Source: Strobilurus pachycystidiatus (taxonomy: Eukaryota; Basidiomycota; Agaricomycetes; Agaricales; Physalacriaceae). From it: 26,249 bases of DNA. Where the stretch lies: contig JAHLMK010000055.1 in assembly GCA_019915135.1 (NCBI GenBank), positions 1-26,249 on the forward strand. Direction: 5' to 3'. Below the pieces are notes generated by a model. It ran no database searches, was not told the origin of the DNA, and worked only from the letters and a program-made list of their open reading frames with translations. The translations under genes and the position numbers were made by a program. Shown in pieces: positions 9,536 through 19,857 of this stretch (the first letter of the stretch is position 1; every line of letters starts with the position of its first letter).

Positions 9536-10930
9536 ATGTATACCTGTTTACAACTCTGCACGAGTCTAATCTTGCATGAAGCTTCTACGGAAACATCACA
9601 CATCGTATCGACCGCTGTCACTGGCGCAAACACAGACTCATTACAACTCGAAGCGTCGACGTCTACATTTCACGAACACGCTCATAATGGTCGTTACCCT
9701 TCGTGGCCGTTCACGATTCATGCACCCAAGTCATGCGCATCTATCGCGGGTGCTGAAGCTCGTACATTTCCTCCGGAAATCTGCGACTTGATAATGTCAT
9801 TCGTAACCGACGGAAAGACTGCGCGTCATGCCAACGAAGCTACTCCCGCGTTCTCGGCTACTCGCGCATTGTTATTCCATACGATGACAGTATGCCCCGA
9901 ACGTGGTTTCCGTGCCCTCTCTCATTTCCTGACTTCGACTTGTGCGCATAATACCCCAGGAGTCGGCTCGTATGTTAGGGAGTTGGTGTTGGAGCGATTT
10001 GAGTCAGAGCTAGGCTTCGAGGACACTATGGCTCTACAGGCTGTGCTCCTTCAGCTTTCGCTTCGCAGATCGCTCAAGATAACACTTCGTGGTGTAACTA
10101 TACACTGCACGGAGATACTCTTGAACACTCTGAAGGACGACAGGATCACGTCTCTCATTTTAACCGATTGCACGTACCGAGCAGATCACCTCATGAAGAT
10201 CATATCCGGTCTTCCCTCTCTGATAGACCTTCGACTTGGCGCGCAACGAAACGCTTGTATCTGCACGGAAAATGATCCTACTGACATCCCAGCACCATCT
10301 GCCCGTCTCGCAAGTTTTTTGTGGCGCAGAGAAATAGGTCGCAGTCTATTGGAAGAGCCCATGGTCTTTGATTGGCTCGGAGTGTTGTTGACTGACGTGA
10401 AAGACTTACGATTGATGTACGACGAGGATGACGGTGACATAGTCGACGACCTTCTCCGCATCTGCGCTCCGTCGGTTGAAAGATTATGTCTGAATGTCCA
10501 GGGTAAGCCTGACACCTTCCCGCCACTATTCAGTGAATGACAGTCTCTAGATGTGGACTTCTCGTTCCCGCAGGTTCCATTTCCACGTATGCGACTCTTA
10601 GTAGTGAAACTCTCCGCGCGGGAGCTTCAAGACTTTGTAACATCGCTGGCAGTCGCAAAGAAATGTACCTCACTCAAACAACTCATGATCTCTATCGTCG
10701 TCGATAGCGATGCAATTCTCGCGCCAACACAGTGGGACTTGCTGGCATCCGCCTTGGAGACGACGTTTCCCAATTTGTCTACACTCGGGATCAGACTACT
10801 CGTGGACACCTACTCGCAGTTTGGAGGCGAGGTGGAATTCAAAGATATGATGGGCGGAATTTCATTCAATTCAGATGTAAATCTATTCTTCACCCCTCCT
10901 GGACGATGCATCTGGGGTGTCGATCTATAA
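9536..10930 (+). CDS. F-box/LRR-like protein, copy 2 (two exons, about 448 aa)
   Basis: Exons run to 10502 and from 10551 to the TAA at 10928-10930. The in-frame TGA at 10538-10540 falls inside a 48-nt intron with GTAAGC donor and CTCTAG acceptor. Because 48 is a multiple of three, the frame is the same on both sides. The intron sits at the position equivalent to that in copies 1 and 4. With ATG 9536 the product is 448 residues; the true start is uncertain, because the first 75 residues are low in structure and an upstream exon is possible. The F-box-like segment starts near residue 78 (FPPEICDLIMSFV), followed by LRR-like units such as ITSLILTDCTY and VERLCLNVQ. A role as an SCF substrate receptor is inferred from the family only. 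Confidence 0.7.
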
Positions 10931-11029
10931 GAAATGTCGTCGTATTCAATTGTAGTTCAGTTCTATTTATATAGCAAGCCGTGTTGAATTCCAACTCAAG
11001 TCTCCCGATATAGTAATGCTGAGAGGGTG

Positions 11030-11037
11030 TATATAAG
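11030..11037 (+). promoter_or_regulatory. TATA box
   Basis: TATATAAG lies 49 nt upstream of ATG 11079, a good spacing for the third F-box-like copy. The intergenic DNA 10931-11029 shows nothing else. Confidence 0.5.
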
Positions 11038-11078
11038 TTGAGTGCGCGCGCGAGTATCACGCATCCATACCGAACATC

Positions 11079-12392
11079 ATGAAACCCAAGGCCAAAAAAA
11101 AGTATGTCGTGTCGCAAGAGTATTATACCATGCTGACTTATGCGTTAGAATGCGTCGCGTTACAACTCGAACTGTGGCTATATTCATTCGCAAAACAACC
11201 CCCCAACTGCCACAGGAGATTATCGACTACATTGTCGACCTCATCGATGATGGTGCCACATCGACGTTCCAGAATCTGTTGTTGGCGAACTCTTCGTTCC
11301 ACTTCTCGGCTAGCCAGCGATTGTGGGACACCGTTGTATTTTCTGGCAAGAATTTCAACAAGCGCATTGCCGAATTCATGGATAAGAAGGATGTCTTATC
11401 CTTCGTTCGGACTATTCGTCTGAGGAGACTGACTCCGTGTCGATCTCAAGCTTTGGGTACCCTCCTCGCCCATCTCACTTTCGTCGATATTCGTGTATCG
11501 TTCATCCTCGACAACTGTCATCTTGGCGTTCTATGTACAGACATTGCCAAGCGCTATCTGCACGTCGCCAAATCCGTGAAGGTGTGGAACGGTATAGGAT
11601 CCGACGCCGAGACATCCTCTCTTTTGAACCATATAACTGGTGTGAGGACGCTGGAACTCAAAGGCGCACCAACAACTCCTATATCCCCGTTCCACCCTCA
11701 GCTTCCGCCGCTTTCTGCTGATCCCCCACCTATCCTGCAGGATCTTATTGTACTAAAGATTTCGGACCACGACGTCAGACCCGGATATATGGAAGGTATC
11801 GTGTGTCGAGAGAGGTTCATCCCTTCTTGCATATCGGTGGAGCAGTTAGTCCTGCGCGTCAAGAGACAATCCTGCCATAATGCGCATGCACTCGTGAGAG
11901 TCGCCGCTAGGTCGTTGGTGACGCTTCAAATTCACATAGGCGCGTGGTTACCAGATATTTGCAGATTCATCCTGATGTCTTCTAGAGCCCTTATGCGCGT
12001 TGGAACCAGTGAACTTACGTGACGCTCATCAACTTGCGTACGTGTCTGTCGGATACTGCAGCGTCCATGCCCCGGCTCTCTTAGAAACACTCCATTCATT
12101 ACCACACCCATCGTGTCTTCGAAGTCTGAGTGTCATTCTTTCCATACGCCCTACCGCCGTCGGAGATAACTTTTGGGGGAACCTAAAGGCCTGTCTTGGC
12201 GACGTTGGACACTTTCCCAACTTTTCTGAATGCGACATTCATCTCATTCCGTCCTTCCAACGAAGAACGCCCTTCAAACGCGTACTATGGGGTAAAATTT
12301 CGCGTTTGATGGATGGAAGCACTAAAGTACGAATCAATTGTCTGGATGAATGGTACGGCTGGCGTCGTTGGAGTGATTCGGGTAAACAGTAG
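11079..12392 (+). pseudogene. F-box/LRR-like protein, copy 3, with one frameshift
   Basis: Exon 1 is 11079-11101 and exon 2 starts at 11149, after a 47-nt intron with GTATGT donor, CTGAC branch point and GTTAG acceptor. Protein starts MKPKAKKK and reaches an F-box-like segment at residue 28 (LPQEIIDYIVDLI). LRR-like units follow until about 11990. There the frame shifts by one base: the original frame ends at TGA 12020-12022, while the next frame continues from about 12000 to TAG 12390-12392 with sequence that aligns well to copy 2 (for example LRDAHQLAYVSVGY). No GT-AG intron restores the frame without losing this conserved stretch. It is either a recent pseudogene or a sequence/assembly error. 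The TATA box and first intron are intact, so decay would be recent. Confidence 0.65.
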
Positions 12393-12908
12393 TATATGTA
12401 GACTATCAAACGCTTGTATTTGTTAAAACCATGTAATCTACTTTCTTTGATATGTCGGATGAAGTCGTCCAGAGCATTCTTCTTCCTTCTTCAATATTGT
12501 CTTCTCAGCGCCAGCTTTGCGTTTGTAAGCGCGCTGGTATAATAGGCATCGGGCATGCTTGCTTGTTGTCATCCCAACAATATCGATCTCATTTGACCCG
12601 AGACTCTTGTGTTGAGTTCAAGGTCAACCTCACAGCGACGATGCACTAAAAGTATGACTCAGTCAGGAACCTTGGACTCACCGAACGCGAAGACATTGCT
12701 CATCCCTTACCCTCCATGCATAACATGCTACAGTCCCCTTGCAAATGCATGCACTGTGAATTCCTCATCACGTCTGAGCACTCATATGCTAGTCCCAGTC
12801 GTGTGAAGGTCAAAAACTGCTATTGGATCGGCTAAATCCGATATGATGACTCAGTACAGCGCTTTGTCTTTAAAAGGGTCTCAGCTATTCCAAACTCTCA
12901 TGTTAACC
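12393..12908. other. Intergenic with F-box remnant and promoter of next gene
   Basis: Apart from the short F-box-like remnant at 12452-12526, this stretch shows no coherent frame. A TTTAAAAG element near 12869-12878 lies some 35 nt before the chosen start of the next gene. Confidence 0.4.
12452..12526 (+). pseudogene. F-box-like remnant
   Basis: A frame beginning with ATG 12452 reads MSDEVVQSILLPSSIL and then a Cys-rich segment. It resembles the first helices of the F-box in the copy at 19858 (LSDDVIHGIFTSEVL). No leucine-rich continuation follows in any frame, although a GTAAGC donor occurs near 12525. It is probably a truncated copy, or the 5' exon of an otherwise lost gene. Confidence 0.3.
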
Positions 12909-13441
12909 ATGTCTTCCTCCTACGTTGTCGCCCTGCACTTCGCTGTAGACGCCCTCGAACCGGAACTCGTTGTTCTGCCTTTGGAGAAATCAGCTCGCCA
13001 CTTAGTTGTTCCCTTTGACGCGACTGCTGAATTAGTGGCGGATGCACTGGATGAATTCAAACTTGGCCCTGGTCCTGCAAGCGTCGATATCACGACACCC
13101 TTTGGGATCTCAGTCACAGTTTATTTCTGTCCTTTCCAGTGCATATCTGCTGGAGATTATGATCACAACATGCGCAATTTAGCACTCTCGTATGGGAGGC
13201 CCTACCGTCGAGATTTCTGGTCAGGGAATGTAGTTGCACATATGCATCATCATCGGACCCCACTCGACATCCGAACCGTTGATGATATTCTTTTGGTGAA
13301 AAGAGTTGTACATAAGTACGGAACCGCTAGCTTCTACGCTTATCATGCTGACGTAGTTGTGTATGCAGATGGGTCCAGAACTATATTGAACGGTGGGACG
13401 AGCATTTCGTGAGGCTTCCTTCTCCTATCGCAGCGATATAA
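12909..13441 (+). CDS. Small uncharacterised WxG protein, two exons (159 aa)
   Basis: Exons 12909-13315 and 13369-13441 are joined by a 53-nt intron with GTACGG donor, GCTGAC branch point 16 nt before the acceptor, and GCAG acceptor. Splicing replaces a short chance tail with a protein-like one, WVQNYIERWDEHF, ending at TAA 13439-13441. ATG 12909 is preferred because a TTTAAAAG element precedes it by about 35 nt; ATG 12843 in the same frame would add 22 residues. The protein is soluble, with hydrophobic strands in the first 80 residues, then FWSGNVVAHMHHHR at about 103-116. The motif order resembles that of the minus-strand gene at 5701-6120. The family looks Agaricomycete-specific and has no known role. 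Confidence 0.62.
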
Positions 13442-13934
13442 TGTTCACAGTGTTTAGAAATATGTTGCCTACGAACAATTGGACCCAGAAAAATCTGCAA
13501 TATGGGATATATTGTACTGTTGAATTGAATGTTGCCACCTTCGCGCGTCTTGCCACGCTTTCTTTTCATAACCCTGATCTCACTCCGAACTTTTTATCCT
13601 TGTTTTTGCGAACGCGCTCTCGAAGAAAGGAAGGTCGACGAGCGAAGGAGGAAGCATACGATGCTTCGGCGAGGCTGGTCAACCTTCCGGTGGACGTGGA
13701 GGTTCAGTGCTGGAAAAGTCCCGTAAAGGGAGTGTATGAATTGGATGCAATTATTAGCGCTTCTCCAATGATCTCGAAGTACAGTATCACGGGAAATGAG
13801 TAACCGTCTCAAAGGACCGGACGAGCTATAAGTCGCGATGCGCGATACGTTAATGACGCATCAGATACAGCGACAAAAAGCATCTGACTGGTGGGTCGGG
13901 CGTCTGGGCGGCAGCAGACGCAGGGGTGCGCGAG
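13442..13934 (+). other. Intergenic with an unassigned open frame
   Basis: A plus frame from 13441 to 13803 stays open for about 120 codons, with a lysine/arginine-rich centre and VNLPVDVEVQCWKSPVKG near the end. It overlaps what should be the 3' untranslated region of the preceding gene and has no recognised domain. It could be a fragment of a longer gene or chance. From 13804 to 13934 I see nothing clear. Confidence 0.25.
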
Positions 13935-14885
13935 GAGCCGACATATGGTTTTGGCGCGAGGTTTTGGTGCTCGCCATGCATGGTAGAGACCGACTGCTCA
14001 ACGTGCTGGAAGTGCAGAATAAACCGGAACAGCAGCTGGTACCGCAGGATCGTCTGGCACGGGACGACAATCGACAGCGGGAACTTGACAATGGTCAAAC
14101 GCCAAAGCGTCGATGGCTATGAGGGGCTTCTTGTCAGCGTCCTTTTCCTTGTCCTTCTTGAACACGTCGACTTCGTCTCCGTTACTGGTCTGCCCACTCT
14201 CGCCGATGACCTTCATGAGCCATTCGTACAGACCGGACGAGGCCATCGTCACTTTGACGTCTTCGCGAAAGAGGGTATCGTCTCCGTGCACATCCGTGTT
14301 CAGTGCGAGCTCCAGCAGGCTCCGAAATTTGGCATTGGACGCGAATTTGGTCGACTTGCGCAGCTCCGTATGGGCAAGGTCGAGGAAATGAGGGAGGAAG
14401 AAGGACTGGGAGAGGAAGAGGTAGCGCTTGAGGGAACGAAGGCGGGGTATCAGCTGCTGATGTTTCAAAAGGAGCTGTAAAATTGGGCGAGCACGCATTC
14501 TCAACAAACTCGTAGTAGAATCTGAAAATGATGAGCGTACGGGTCTGGTCGGTGATGCGTGAGCGAACCTGTCGTCATCCATGTCATACAATTCATTGAT
14601 AGACGAGACGCGTTGGTTTTCGAGCCCGCATTCTCGTATGACGTTAAGGTACTTCCCTGGTCTTTGGTATGTGACTTGCCTCGGCTAGTTGCACGCCCGG
14701 CGTTCTGACCATGGTGACGTACGGCTTCCCGGCTGCTCTGCGGAGCTGGCAGTGGGATCGCCGGACATATTCTGCATGCGTTTGTAGATTAGGGTGAGGA
14801 CTTCTTCGCCCTTGACTGCGATGCTACTGCTGTTCGCAAGACCGATCTTGTCGACTTCACTTATGACTGCTTTGAACTTGGCGCC
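13935..14885 (-). pseudogene. Gamma-tubulin complex component 2 (GCP2/Spc97-type) fragment
   Basis: Reading the minus strand leftward, blocks match fungal GCP2: KGEEVLTLIYKRMQNMSGDP (about 14748-14830), AGKPYVTMVRT (14700-14745), KYLNVIRECG (14623-14653), LRSLKRYLFLSQSFFLPHFL and DVKVTMASSGLYEWLMKV (14200-14480), then ILRYQLLFRFILHFQHVEQS (about 13985-14050). In intact cells GCP2 and GCP3 form the gamma-tubulin small complex that nucleates microtubules at spindle pole bodies; its GRIP domains are what remain here. The fragment is broken: the N-terminal part is absent beyond 14885, the segment between VTMVRT and KYLNVIRECG is mostly deleted (about 14653-14700), frames shift near 14100 and 14600, and the C-terminal GRIP2 part is missing. 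It cannot make a working protein. It abuts the dynein fragment head to head. Confidence 0.85.
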
Positions 14886-15240
14886 TACACGTCGGCTTCA
14901 CGATGAACCCGCCGGATAACGGACTGGCTTCAAGGGCAGCAACCTCCCCTGCCTTGTTCAATCGTTGCGTCTTGGATTGTTTTGGTGATTGGTCAGATCA
15001 AGCCTTCTACCAAGTCGGTCTGGAGTTCACCAATAACCTCGACCTGGATCCTTCTTCCTACTACGTCCCGCCGATTTAATTTCCCATTGCGTATCGTGGA
15101 CTTTCCATGCCACCTATTCACCGAACGGCCGTTGTCAACGCTCTTGTCCACGTTCATTCCTCTTTGCATCAGATCAACAAGCGTCTTAGTCGATGCCAAG
15201 GTCGATACAACTATGTCACGCCGCGCCATTACTTGTCTTT

Positions 15241-15292
15241 GTGAGTTGGCATCTTACAGTGACACGCAACTGAGATAACAGAACTATGTCAG
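15241..15292 (+). other. Relict intron in dynein fragment
   Basis: This 52-nt GTGAGT...GTCAG intron splits the conserved motif HYLSF|INHYVRL in phase. Its presence shows that the copy arose from genomic DNA, not from a spliced mRNA. Confidence 0.85.
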
Positions 15293-17661
15293 CATCAATC
15301 ATTACGTTCGCCTTTACACCGGAAAACGCGTCGAACTGGAACTTGAAGAGCAGCAGCGACGTTGGTTCAGACAAACTTCGTGGCACCGTGACGCAGGTGG
15401 AAGAACTTCGGAAGAGTCTTGCTATCAAACGGACACAGCTGGAGGCAAAGGATGCCGAATCGAACGAAAAGTTGAAGCGCATGGTGTCCGACCAGCAACA
15501 GGCGGAGCAGAAGAAGACCGCATCCAACGAAATGCAAGCTGCCTTGGTCGAGCAAGATAAGCACATCGAGCAGAGAAAGGCCATTGCCGCAGCAGACCTC
15601 GCCAACGCAGAACCCGCCGTTCTTGAAGCCCGAGCCGCCGTCTCCAATATCAGACGGCAGCACTTGCAAGAAGACCGAGCCATGGCCAATCCTCCGGAAG
15701 CAGTCAAATTGGTGATGGAATCCGTTTGTACTGTCCTTGGCCACATAGTTGACAGCTGGCGCACGGTTCAGGGTATCATGGGTCGTGAAGATTTCATCCA
15801 GAATATTGTCAACTTCGACACTGCTGCCCAGATGACCAAGCATCTCCGCGACGTCATGAAAAAGGACTTTCTCAGTAGGCCCACCTACAAACTTCGAAAC
15901 CGTACAGCGTGCCAGTAGGGCTTGTGAATCGTTGGTGAAGTGGGTTTTGGTCCAAGTACAGTTCTCCGACATCTTGGATCGCGTGGAGCCCCTTCGAAAC
16001 GAAGCCCAATCTCTGGAAACCCAGGCGGAGACGACCAAGAAGCAGGCGACTGCGATCATTGATATGATTGCTGAACTCGAGTCGAAGATTGCGCGCACAA
16101 AGAAGAGTACGCTCTTCTGATCAGGGAAACCCAGGCCATCAAGGTGGAGATGGAGCGGGTGCAAAGCAAAGTCGATCGCCGTATGAAGCTCTTGGAAAGT
16201 CTGTCCTCCTAATGGAATGTCTACCATCGTTGGGGACGTCTTGTTATCCGCAGCATTCCTAGCGTATGGAGGCTTCTTCGACCAACACTATCGTGAAGTG
16301 ATGTGGCAAGATTGTCTAATCATCTCATCGACGCAGCAATCACCTTCAAACCCGAGCACTCCTCAACGGAGTATCTATCCACCGCGGACGATCGTTTGAG
16401 CTGGCAATCAAAGTCACTTCCAGCGGACAACTTGATCACAGATAATGCCATCATGCTCAAGCGATTCAACCGCTACCCGCGCTACCCGTTAATTATCGAC
16501 CCGACAGGCCAAGCCACTTCTTTCCTCCTGAATGAATACAAGGAGCGATCGCGAAAGATCACTGTCACCAGTTTCTTGGATGAGGCGTTCCTGAAAGTGC
16601 TCGAGAGCGCCCTTCGCTTTGGCAATCCGTTGTTGATCCAAGACGTGGAGCATTTAGACCCCATCGTACTCAACAAAGAGATACGACGAACAGGTGGTCG
16701 GGTGCTCATTCGTCTCGGCAGTCAGTACATCGACTTCTCACCATCCTTCATCATGTTCCTTTCGACCCGTGATATATCGGTCGAGTTTTCTCCATATATC
16801 TGCAGTCGAGTTACGTTCGTTAACTTCACCATGACCCGAAGCAGTTTCCAAAGCCAATCTCTCGACCAAGTACTCAAAGTCGAACGTCCCGGCACGGAAC
16901 GCAAGCGAAGGGATCTCATGAAGATTCAGGGTGAATTCCGCCTTCGCATCCGCACTTTGGAGAAGCTGCTTCTTCAGGCCCTCGACGAATCATCCGGAAA
17001 CATTTTGGACGATGATAAGGTTATCGATACTCTGGAGACCTTGAAGCGCGAGGCTGCGGAGATCACATCTAAGGTCGAAGAGACTGATGTCGTGATGAAA
17101 GAAGTTGAACAGGTTAACGCTGAGTACCTTCCCCTTGCACAGGCCTGCACTGCGGTGTTCTTCGTCTTGGAACAGATGAACCTCGTCAATCACTTCTTCT
17201 AGTTCTCGCTGCGCTTCTTCTTGGACATCTTCTACTATATTCTGCACCACGACCCTCATCTCAAGTGTGTTTCAGATTATAGCATTCGTCGGGATATCCT
17301 CTTGAACGACTTATTCCTGGTTGTTTACCGCAGGACGTCTCGGGCATTGCTTTATCGATATCACGTCATGCTTGCCGTATTGTTGGCACTGGTGAAACTG
17401 CGAGGAATCGAGGACTTCACTGATGAGCTCGATTTCTTGCTAGACAGTGCAGACAACGTCGTCGCTACCGTCGGCGGCGCTACATCCTCGTATATCGCGT
17501 TCTACTCCCCCGACTAAATGTTACGCCTACATGATTACGCGAAGCAGCCCATTTTCATGTCGGTTCAGACGAGCATCGTCGAACAAGAAGATCAGTGGAT
17601 TCTTTCATCCAGTCTGCCAACCCGGAGGGATCTGTACCCAGCCCGTGGGAGCCAAGCACTC

Positions 17662-17714
17662 GTAAGTTTCCTGGGAGAAGGCGAACGATCGATGCATGCT
17701 AATCTTTCTATTAG
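17662..17714 (+). other. Relict intron in dynein fragment
   Basis: This 53-nt intron has GTAAGT donor, GCTAATC branch point and TATTAG acceptor. Removing it joins the WEPST segment to AVEAIRAMLIVK in frame, as in dynein AAA6. Confidence 0.8.
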
Positions 17715-18772
17715 CTGCTGTTGAGGCGATTCGAGCCATGTTGATCGTCAAACTTTGCTCGTGCCCTGACCGCCTACTGCAATCTATTGCCCAGTTTGTC
17801 CGCGTCGTGTTCAACACAGACCTTTCCCTCGAATCTGCATACGAGCTTGGTGCAGTGGTGTTAGATGAAGTACCAGCTGCCACGCCCCTCGCGCTGATTT
17901 CCGTACCGGGACATGATGCCAGTTATCGTATCGAAAATCTCATCAAGATCAGCGGGATGAGGTTGTCTTCCGGTGCTATGGGTTCCGAAGAAGCGTTCGC
18001 GTTAGCCGATTCGGCCATTGCTGCTGCCGCCCGCTCAGGAACCTGGGTACTTCTCAAGAACGTCCATTTGGCACCACAATGGCTTTGGCAACTCGAGAAG
18101 AAGCTACATACATTGAATCTCACTCGCAACTTCCGTCTATTCTGACGATGGAAGCCAATCCTTCGATACCTGTCAATATCCTACGACAGTCGAGGCTGAT
18201 CATGAACAAACCTCCCCCGGGTGTCAAAGCTAACTTCCTTGACTCGCACCACAGTATCCCTCCAGCGAGGCTGTCGGAAGGTTCAGCAGAGAAAATTCGC
18301 TTGTATTTCCTTCTTGCCTTGTTCCATCCCGTTGTTTAAGAGCGTCTCCGTTACGTTCCCCTCGGCTGGAGCAAGTCCTATGACCTAAATGGTTCCGATA
18401 TGGCTTCAGCATTCATCGCTATCGATACTTGGCTTTCCACTGTTTCCAATGGTCGTGCCAACATTGATCCTGTGACGATTCTTTGGGACGCTCTCCGTAC
18501 ACTGGTCGAGCAATCGGTGTATGGAGGACGAGTGGACAGTGATTTCGATCAAAGGATCCTTGACTCCTTCGTTGATGCCTTGTTCACCCCGTCGGCGTAC
18601 AACGTAGATTTGGATCTCGTACCGTCCTTGCATGATGGTCATGTTCTCACAGCACCGGACGGCACGAAGATGGATCAATTCCTGAGCTGAATATAGAACC
18701 TGCCTGATCGTGAACCGCCTTCATGGTTGAGCTTGCCGCCTAGTGCTGAACGGGCTATTGCTATTGCTCAAG

Positions 18773-18820
18773 GTCGGTACCCCTCCGGACTGCCTTAGAT
18801 GTCCTAACGTATTCTTCTAG
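18773..18820 (+). other. Relict intron in dynein fragment
   Basis: This 48-nt intron has GTCGGT donor, CCTAAC branch point and TTCTAG acceptor, and lies between AERAIAIAQ and NELLNNLRKMRLL. The weak donor may reflect decay. Confidence 0.75.
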
Positions 18821-19228
18821 GCAACGAACTGCTCAACAATTTGCGGAAGATGAGGCTGCTTTCAGACGACGATGACGCCAACCGCTTCGGCTGAAAACAG
18901 CGACACGCAACCCGCATAGAGGCGCAGCTTGCATGACCGCTGCAAGAAATGGCTACAGCGGCTGCCAGAGGTCGGTGCATAGATTGTGTTGAAGCTTTCT
19001 CCGTCTGATTTGCTTGTGGAAATTCAACGTTCTGCCCCAGGCCAACGACAACCAAGACCCACTGTACCGACTGTTCTCTAGGGAAGGCGAAACTGGCCGT
19101 CGCCTCATCGGCACGGTTCGTAGTGACCTGTCAGAACTTGTTAAAGTCTGCCGAGGGGAACTGAAGCAGACTAACCATCTACGCAGCCTCATGAGTGATT
19201 TGACAAAAAGTGACATCTTGTCCGGCCG

Positions 19229-19255
19229 AATCATTAGTTTGAAATCATTAGTTTG
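19229..19255 (+). repeat. 14-bp-period tandem duplication
   Basis: AATCATTAGTTTG occurs at 19229-19241 and 19243-19255, right where recognisable dynein sequence stops. It may mark the repair scar at the 3' break of the fragment. Confidence 0.8.
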
Positions 19256-19260
19256 CTCAA

Positions 19261-19857
19261 AGGCGCATCGACGGAGGTGAACACCATGGTGTGGCACTCG
19301 GAGGGAGCACAGGTGTCATGGTTGACATGCCACGGTGGATAGATGCGCATCTAGGTAATCGTCCCTGTCCAGGTGACGAAAGACTGGAGATTTGCATAAA
19401 ACTTCAAGAGGCGGTGCTCCAAATCCAGCGGGAGAATGAAGCCCTTCTCGATTCCGAGGGAAGTTGATACTTACCGGAGGGATCATAAAGGAACCAGCCA
19501 ATGGATGTGGTGCTGACGTATGTGGTCCAGGACGCAGACGTTAAACTAGATTTCGCATTGTCTAAATCATAGCTTCCGGTGTCTTCCCGGGAATGTGGGC
19601 ATAAGACAACACTTGGTCATCGCTGCCCAGAGCACTCGAGTGGGAACCAATTGTAAATCGCCGGTGTTCTCGGCAATCAAAGATAAGATGGCCGGGCGAA
19701 CCAATGCGAACCGAACCGATCCGCATGCACATACTCCGAAATGTATTCAGGCCATCTTCATCCGCGCTTATATTACCTGCCACCATGTCTCATAACGATT
19801 GTATTCAAAGCTAATCCCTTTTGACTGTGGTCTGTGTTCTCTCTTCTTCTCGCCTCA
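19261..19857. other. Unassigned stretch after dynein break, promoter of next gene
   Basis: No dynein similarity was seen after about 19260. A 38-codon plus frame at 19355-19468 reads like a coiled-coil tail (LQEAVLQIQRENEALLDSEG then TGA) but is too short to name. Just before 19858 lies a pyrimidine-rich tract (TTCTCTCTTCTTCTCGCCTC at about 19837-19856), typical of fungal core promoters. Confidence 0.45.

Larger units (their letters stand above)
14891..19260 (+). pseudogene. Cytoplasmic dynein 1 heavy chain fragment, multiply disrupted
   Basis: The translation follows cytoplasmic dynein heavy chain from AAA4 ([23 protein letters not shown], 14891-15240), through stalk coiled coil 1 (15293-15690), microtubule-binding domain (MANPPEAVKLVMESVC, 15680-15930), coiled coil 2 (to 16205), AAA5 ([33 protein letters not shown]), AAA6 (SGTWVLLKNVHLAPQWLWQL) and the first part of the C-terminal region, ending near RGELKQTNHLRSLMSDLTK at about 19215. 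Three introns survive: 15241-15292, 17662-17714 and 18773-18820. Stops lie at 15077, 17200, 17515, 18337, 18688, 18694 and 18917; frames shift near 15360, 15888, 16097, 16314, 17600, 18143 and 18880; about 15 codons are lost near 16209. The motor core before AAA4 end and the last 300 or so residues are absent. An intact protein is about 4,600 residues, so about 30% remains. No function is possible. Confidence 0.96.

Noticed and set aside
10538..10540. In-frame TGA as evidence that F-box-like copy 2 is a pseudogene
   Set aside because: It lies inside a 48-nt GT-AG intron at the position conserved in copies 1 and 4, so the spliced gene is intact.
13998..14480. Plus-strand open frames across the GCP2 fragment
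   Set aside because: They are antisense shadows; the minus-strand translation matches GCP2 closely, the plus-strand ones match nothing.
15216..16227. Minus-strand open frames opposite the dynein stalk
   Set aside because: They are antisense shadows of the coiled-coil coding sequence.
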